Of a DNA stretch of 64,000 nucleotides, positions 59,687 to 64,000 are shown in pieces. Source of the DNA: Erythrobacter ramosus. GTDB taxonomy: Bacteria > Pseudomonadota > Alphaproteobacteria > Sphingomonadales > Sphingomonadaceae. A model generated the notes under the pieces. That model had not been told where the DNA came from. It saw only the letters and a list, made by a program, of their open reading frames with translations, and did not search any database. Position numbers and translations under genes: made by a program. Every line of letters begins with the position of its first letter. Position 1 is the stretch's first letter. The stretch covers positions 635,183-699,182 of the forward strand of contig NZ_WTYB01000001.1 of NCBI RefSeq assembly GCF_009828055.1. Reading direction: 5' to 3'.

Positions 59687-60532
59687 ATGAACCGACTCAA
59701 CCTCCATCTTGTATCGGATTCGACCGGTGAGACGCTGGAAATGATCGCCAAGGCGGCGCTTGCCCAGTTCGATAACCCGAGCGTGAACCGCCACTTCTGG
59801 CCGATGGTGCGGTCGTTGCAGCATCTCGACCGGATTGTGCCCGATCTCGCTGCGCATCCGGGGCTGGTGCTCTACACGCTGGTGAACCCCGAAACGAGGA
59901 AGCGGCTTGAGGAGCATTGCCGCCATCTGGGCCTGCCCGCCGTGCCGGTGCTCGATCAGGTGACGGCGGCGCTGGAGGCGCAGCTCGGGCAGGAGGCGCA
60001 TGGCCGCCCCGGCCGTCAGCACATGATGGACGAAAGCTATTTCAAGCGCGTCGATGCGATCCAATACACCATCGCCCATGATGACGGACTGGCGCATGAG
60101 GATTGGGAGGAGGCGGATATCCTGCTGGTTGGGGTGTCGCGCTCGTCGAAAACGCCGACCTCGATTTATCTGGCGAACCGCGGTTACAAGGTGGCGAATA
60201 TCCCGCTGGTGGTCGAAAGCCCCCCGCCCAAGGCTCTGTTCGGCCTCAGGCACCCGTTGGTGGTGGGACTGACGACGTCCCCCGAACGGCTGGTACAAAT
60301 CCGTCGCAACCGATTGTTATCGCTCAACGAAGCGACCGAGACCGCCTATGTCGATAATGACCGCGTGAAGGCCGAGCTGCAATATGCCCGGCGGATGTTC
60401 GGCGATAATGGCTGGCCAGTGATCGACGTCACCCGCCGCTCGATCGAAGAGACGGCGGCGGCCATCATCCGGCTGGCGCAGGAGCGCGAGCGTAAGCCTG
60501 CGAGCGAAGGCGGTGTGGGGAAGCCGATATGA
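59687..60532 (+). CDS. Pyruvate, phosphate dikinase regulatory kinase/phosphorylase (DUF299)
   Basis: 281 residues. Bifunctional ADP-dependent kinase and Pi-dependent phosphorylase that switches PPDK or PEP synthetase. N-terminal LHLVSDSTGETLEMIAKAAL, P-loop-like VGVSRSSKTPTSIYLANRG, and PLVVGLTTSPERLVQIRRNRL. ATG 59687 is the start; upstream codons fall in the origin region. First gene on the right-hand replichore, followed in an ATGA overlap by maf. Confidence 0.9.
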   Translation: MNRLNLHLVSDSTGETLEMIAKAALAQFDNPSVNRHFWPMVRSLQHLDRIVPDLAAHPGLVLYTLVNPETRKRLEEHCRHLGLPAVPVLDQVTAALEAQLGQEAHGRPGRQHMMDESYFKRVDAIQYTIAHDDGLAHEDWEEADILLVGVSRSSKTPTSIYLANRGYKVANIPLVVESPPPKALFGLRHPLVVGLTTSPERLVQIRRNRLLSLNEATETAYVDNDRVKAELQYARRMFGDNGWPVIDVTRRSIEETAAAIIRLAQERERKPASEGGVGKPI

Positions 60533-61122
60533 GCAAGCATCTGATTCTCGCCAGCAAATCCGCCTCGCGCCGGGCGATGCTCGATGCGGCCGGGGTGGCC
60601 TATGACAGCATCCCCGCTGATATTGACGAACGCGCAGTCGAGGCGGGGCTGGAAGGTACCGCGCCTGCCGAAGTGGCTGAAGCACTGGCGGTCGCCAAGG
60701 CGGCGGCGGTCGCCGCGCAGCATCCGGGGGCGCTGGTGTTGGGGTCGGACTCGCTGGTGGTCGCGGAGGGTCGCCGGTTCGATAAGCCGCGCTCGGCCGA
60801 GGAAGCGGCGGAGCATCTGCGCTTCTTCTCGGGCAAGGTGATGGAGCTTCACAGCGCTGCTGCGTTGGTCCGCGATGGGGGCTGCGAATGGAGCCATGTC
60901 AGCATTGCACGCCTACATGTCCGCGAGCTGTCGGAAGAATTTATCGCGCATTATCTGAAGCTTGAATGGCCCGCCATCGGTCACACCGTCGGCGCCTTCC
61001 GGATCGAAGGTCCTGGCGTGCAACTGTTCGACGGGATCGAGGGTGACCAGTTCACGGTGCTCGGCATGCCGCTCATCCCGCTGCTGGCGGCATTGCGCGA
61101 GGAAGGAGTGCTGATCGCATGA
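60529..61122 (+). CDS. Maf family nucleotide pyrophosphatase
   Basis: 197 residues. Maf/YhdE-like hydrolase of non-canonical nucleotides (dTTP/UTP type). N-terminal LILASKSASRRAMLDAAGV, LVLGSDSLVVAEGRRFDKP, GDQFTVLGMPLIPLLAAL, with the SxSxRR and SD motifs present. Overlaps both neighbours by four bases (ATGA), second gene of the right-hand operon. Confidence 0.9.
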   Translation: MSKHLILASKSASRRAMLDAAGVAYDSIPADIDERAVEAGLEGTAPAEVAEALAVAKAAAVAAQHPGALVLGSDSLVVAEGRRFDKPRSAEEAAEHLRFFSGKVMELHSAAALVRDGGCEWSHVSIARLHVRELSEEFIAHYLKLEWPAIGHTVGAFRIEGPGVQLFDGIEGDQFTVLGMPLIPLLAALREEGVLIA

Positions 61123-61976
61123 GCCGCGCCTATGCCGAGGTGATCGGCGATCCGATTGCCCAGTCCAAATCGCCAGCAATCCACGGTTTCTGGCTCGCCA
61201 AGCTGGGGATCCAAGCGGACTATCGTGCGTGCCATGTCACGCCTGAAGGCCTCGCCGAATATCTCGCAAGCCGCCGCGGCGATCCCCTGTGGCGCGGGTG
61301 CAATGTCACCATGCCGCACAAGCAGGCGGTCATGGAGCTGGTGGGTCGGATCGCGCCGCCTGCGGCTTCGATCGGGGCGGTCAATACGGTGCTACCGAAT
61401 GACGGTGGCGCCTTGACTGGCACCAACACCGACGCCAGCGGGTTTCTGGAGCCGCTTAAGGCTGATCTGGCGGAGACCCACTACTATCGCATGGCCCGCA
61501 TCATGGGCACCGGCGGCGCGGCGCGCGCGATCATCACTGCGTTGGCGGGTCACGGGTTCACGCTGGTGGTGGCCGGGCGAGATCCGGGCAAGGCGCGGGC
61601 TCTGCTCGCTGAGCTGGCCCCCAAGGGCGAGCATCACGCGATCCCCCTCTCGCACTTCGCCGATCCGACCGACTTTGCCTTCGATGACCGGGAAGGGTGC
61701 CTCGATCTGGTGATCAATGCCTCCTCGCTGGGGATGACCGGCCAGCCCCCGCTCCCCTTTGACTGGAGCCATGCCCCGCCCGGCAGCATCGCCTATGACA
61801 TCGTCACCGCCCCGCTCGATACGCCGTTCCTGCAAGGCGCGCGCGCCAAGGGTCACCGCACCATCGACGGGCTCTCCATGCTGATCGGTCAGGCGGCGGC
61901 CGCCTTCGAGCATTTCTTCGGCGCCGCCCCGCCCCGCGAACATGACGCTGAATTGCGCGCGCTGCTAACCCAATGA
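61119..61976 (+). CDS. aroE: Shikimate dehydrogenase (NADP) AroE
   Basis: 285 residues. Reduces 3-dehydroshikimate to shikimate. N-terminal VIGDPIAQSKSPAIHGFWL, CNVTMPHKQA with catalytic Lys68, NTDASGF with Asp105, and NADP-binding MGTGGAARAIITALAGHG. Normal length. ATGA overlaps on both sides. Confidence 0.95.
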   Translation: MSRAYAEVIGDPIAQSKSPAIHGFWLAKLGIQADYRACHVTPEGLAEYLASRRGDPLWRGCNVTMPHKQAVMELVGRIAPPAASIGAVNTVLPNDGGALTGTNTDASGFLEPLKADLAETHYYRMARIMGTGGAARAIITALAGHGFTLVVAGRDPGKARALLAELAPKGEHHAIPLSHFADPTDFAFDDREGCLDLVINASSLGMTGQPPLPFDWSHAPPGSIAYDIVTAPLDTPFLQGARAKGHRTIDGLSMLIGQAAAAFEHFFGAAPPREHDAELRALLTQ

Positions 61977-62557
61977 CCCGCCCAAAGATCATCGGCCTCA
62001 CCGGCAGCATCGGCATGGGCAAATCGACCGTCGCGGCGATGTTCGCCGAGGCAGGGATCCCGGTGTTCGACGCCGATGCCGAGGTCCGCGCGATGCAGGG
62101 GCCGGGCGGGGAGCTGGTCTCGGCGATTGAGGCCGCCTTCCCCGGATCGACCGGACCGGAGGGCGTTGACCGTGACCGACTCGGCCATCAGGTCTTCGCC
62201 GACAAAGCGGCGCTCGCGCGGTTGGAGGCCATCGTCCACCCCGCTGTCGCCGCCAAGCGTGCTGCCTTTCTTGAACAGCACCATGACAAACGTGCCGTCG
62301 TATTCGACATCCCGTTGCTGTTCGAACGCGGCGGGCACGAAGCGGTCGACACCATCGTCGTCGTCTCCGCGCCTGAAGCTGTCCAGCGCGCCCGCGTCCT
62401 CGCCCGACCGGGCATGACGCCAGAGAAATTCGCGCACATCTTCGGCCTGCAACTGCACGACACCCACAAACGCGACCGCGCGCATCATGTCATCGACACC
62501 GGCACCAGCCTTGATGACACCCGCGCGCAGGTCGCCGCGCTGATTGCCGCGCTCTGA
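61973..62557 (+). CDS. coaE: Dephospho-CoA kinase CoaE
   Basis: 194 residues. Last step of coenzyme A synthesis. P-loop GSIGMGKST at about 11-19, VFDADAEVRAMQ and VFDIPLLFERGGHEAVDTIVVV. ATGA overlap with aroE. Next gene dnaQ is 63 bases on. Confidence 0.95.
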   Translation: MTRPKIIGLTGSIGMGKSTVAAMFAEAGIPVFDADAEVRAMQGPGGELVSAIEAAFPGSTGPEGVDRDRLGHQVFADKAALARLEAIVHPAVAAKRAAFLEQHHDKRAVVFDIPLLFERGGHEAVDTIVVVSAPEAVQRARVLARPGMTPEKFAHIFGLQLHDTHKRDRAHHVIDTGTSLDDTRAQVAALIAAL

Positions 62558-62620
62558 TTGCTGCAATTTGATTGCAAGCACCCCTTGCAAGTGCCCGAAC
62601 ATGGGAGGATAGTCCGCCCA

Positions 62621-63325
62621 ATGCGCGAGATTATCTTCGACACCGAAACCACCGGACTCGATCCCAAGACAGGGGACCGCATGGTGGAAATCGGCTGCAT
62701 CGAGATGATCGGCCGGGTCGAAACGGGCCGCACATTTCACGCCTATTTCAACCCTGATCGCGATATGCCGCCCGAGGCTGAGCGCGTCCACGGCCTCAGC
62801 GCCGCATTCCTCGCCACCAAGCCGCGTTTTGCCGAAACGGCGGACGCCTTGCTCGAATTTCTCGGCGATTCCGATCTGGTCGCGCACAATGCCGGGTTCG
62901 ATTTCGGCTTCCTCAACAACGAGCTGGAATTGCTGGGCCGCGCCCCGATCAGCCTTGACCGAATGGTCGATACCGTCGCCCTCGCGCGCAAGAAGCACCC
63001 CGGCGCCAAACTCAGTCTGGATGCGCTGTGCACCCGTTACGGGATCGACCGGAGCCACCGGGTCAAGCACGGCGCGCTGCTTGATGCCGAATTGCTCGCG
63101 CAGGTCTATGTCGAACTCACCGGCGGGCGGCAGATCGGGCTTGGCCTCGCGCCGGCCGATTCTGGCGCAGGCCTTGCGGCCCAACCCACCACCAATGCGC
63201 CTTGGCACCGGCCTTCTGCCGACAAGCCCCGGCGCGAACCACGCCTTCATGTTGCCAGCCCGGAGGAGCTGGAACGTCATCGCGCCTTCATCGCCGGAAT
63301 CGCCGAGGCGATCTGGACACGGTGA
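62621..63325 (+). CDS. dnaQ: DNA polymerase III epsilon subunit DnaQ
   Basis: 234 residues. 3'-5' proofreading exonuclease of the replicative polymerase. DEDDh motifs: Exo I DTETTGLDP near the N-terminus, Exo II LVAHNAGFDFGFL, and Exo III VKHGALLDAELLAQVYVEL. The C-terminus is a short tail consistent with a clamp/polymerase-contact region. ATG 62621 with GGAGG 12 bases upstream. Confidence 0.94.
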   Translation: MREIIFDTETTGLDPKTGDRMVEIGCIEMIGRVETGRTFHAYFNPDRDMPPEAERVHGLSAAFLATKPRFAETADALLEFLGDSDLVAHNAGFDFGFLNNELELLGRAPISLDRMVDTVALARKKHPGAKLSLDALCTRYGIDRSHRVKHGALLDAELLAQVYVELTGGRQIGLGLAPADSGAGLAAQPTTNAPWHRPSADKPRREPRLHVASPEELERHRAFIAGIAEAIWTR

Positions 63326-63388
63326 AGCCTAAGCGCGACTCATCGCCTTACATTGGGCTCCTCAACCTGGACGGGAGGACTATACTTC

Positions 63389-63955
63389 ATGGATATTCGG
63401 ATTTCGGGCCACCAGATGGACACCGGCGCAGCCTTGCAGGAACATGCGGCTGACCGCCTCGGCGCAGTCGTCGACAAGTATTTCGACCGTGCGATCTCCA
63501 GCCACGTGACCTTTGGCAAAGCCCCCGCGGGCGCTTTCAGCTGCGACATCGTCACCCACGTGATGCAGGGCCTGATCCTGAAAGCACAAGGCTCGGCCTA
63601 CGACGCCCATGTCGCCTTCGACGATGCGATGGCCAAGATCGAAAAGCAGCTGCGCCGCTACAAGCGCCGGTTGACCGACCGCCATGAACAGGCCGATCAC
63701 GCGCGCGGCGAGGAAGAAGCCGCCTACACAATCTTCGCCGTCGAGGAAGACGAGGAAGAGGAAGTGGTAGCCGACGCTCCGCTGGTCATCGCCGAAACCC
63801 GTGTCGACATCCCCACCGCCAGCGTTGCGGACGCGGTGATGATGCTCGACCTCAGGAACACCGGCGCGCTGTTCTTCAAAAATGCTGGCACCGGACGGCA
63901 TAATATGGTTTACCGGCGCGCCGATGGCTCTATCGGATGGGTGGAGCCGAAATAG
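63389..63955 (+). CDS. hpf: Ribosome hibernation promoting factor (long HPF)
   Basis: 188 residues. N-terminal S30AE/HPF domain (DIRISGHQMDTGAALQEHAADRLGAVVDKYF) that occupies the tRNA/mRNA channel, an acidic linker (about 110-125, VEEDEEEEVV), and a C-terminal dimerisation domain (about 130-188, VADAVMMLDLRNTGALFFKN and YRRADGSIGW), so the long form that makes 100S dimers. ATG 63389 after GGAGG; the earlier Met in frame lacks SD. Confidence 0.92.
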   Translation: MDIRISGHQMDTGAALQEHAADRLGAVVDKYFDRAISSHVTFGKAPAGAFSCDIVTHVMQGLILKAQGSAYDAHVAFDDAMAKIEKQLRRYKRRLTDRHEQADHARGEEEAAYTIFAVEEDEEEEVVADAPLVIAETRVDIPTASVADAVMMLDLRNTGALFFKNAGTGRHNMVYRRADGSIGWVEPK

Positions 63956-64000
63956 GGCCTGAATCAGCGGTGGCCGTAAGGGCGAAGGCCGCACTTCAAA
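63956..64000. other. Right edge, no gene seen
   Basis: 45 bases after hpf. GTGGCC and GGCCGC could pair into a 6-bp hairpin with an 11-base loop (63971-63994), possibly a weak terminator. No T-run. Confidence 0.3.

Noticed and set aside
61889..63280. 463-codon minus-strand frame over coaE and dnaQ
   Set aside because: Both sense genes are unmistakable, and the antisense product has no conserved features.
63971..63994. Hairpin at the right edge as a terminator of hpf
   Set aside because: Short stem with long loop and no T-run within the window; only noted as possible.
1..64000. CRISPR arrays, rRNA, tRNA, transposase or integrase genes
   Set aside because: No repeat-spacer arrays, no tRNA-like cloverleaf in any gap, and no protein with transposase or integrase signatures was seen.

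Overview
This 64 kb window is GC-rich (roughly 65%), almost fully coding core chromosome from an alphaproteobacterium. Gene content fits Sphingomonadales, most likely the Erythrobacteraceae: the cell-cycle regulator TrcR (DUF1013), Coq7, DUF1192, a CarD-type regulator, bactofilin beside an M23 peptidase, and the hemE/DUF299 junction that carries the origin in related bacteria. No rRNA, tRNA, CRISPR, prophage, transposase or integrase was seen. Genus is an inference.

Layout. 0-9 kb: a serine hydrolase lipoprotein, PhzF-like isomerase, pdxH, a CbpA-type DnaJ, a YihY protein, fabI, and two nucleotide-sugar enzymes (an epimerase and a dehydrogenase). 9-16 kb (mostly minus): coq7, dsbB, a C-terminal processing protease, an EnvC-like factor, rlmH, rsfS, nadD, proA. 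This block is flanked by two inverted copies of a hairpin-rich intergenic repeat. 16-24 kb: M23 peptidase plus bactofilin, fadD, trcR, a glycosyltransferase coupled to an LpxH-like hydrolase, a GST coupled to a quinone oxidoreductase, DUF1192. 24-34.5 kb: clpA, a DNA-ligase/exonuclease repair module, small DUF proteins, then a tightly overlapping minus operon from hemB through three GNAT acetyltransferases to a gamma-carbonic-anhydrase and DUF167. 34.5-49 kb: a large M23 peptidase, a SUV3-like helicase with an S4 protein, ferredoxin, carD, envelope lipoproteins, tsaC/sua5, an acyl-CoA dehydrogenase with a DUF815 ATPase, a sugar dehydrogenase and methionine-R-sulfoxide reductase.

49-64 kb is the replication-origin domain. 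parB and parA are followed by rsmG, mnmG and mnmE, and six ParB-binding parS palindromes (four perfect, two with one change) lie between 50.7 and 55.4 kb. Rho, hemJ and hemE read leftward; the DUF299 kinase/phosphatase, maf, aroE, coaE, dnaQ and hpf read rightward. The 312-base gap between hemE and the DUF299 gene (59375-59686) has an AT-rich tract, DnaA-box-like sites and GANTC sites and is the best candidate for oriC. Segregation, initiation and leading-strand gene polarity all agree on this location.

Most genes are housekeeping. The best second-look items are the origin/parS architecture (including parS sites read through as the peptide MFHVKH), rlmH with no canonical start codon before its conserved N-terminus, the paired dispersed hairpin repeat, a palindromic operator over the fadD start codon, structured leaders before rho and carD, and a complete single-domain BLUF photoreceptor downstream of rho.
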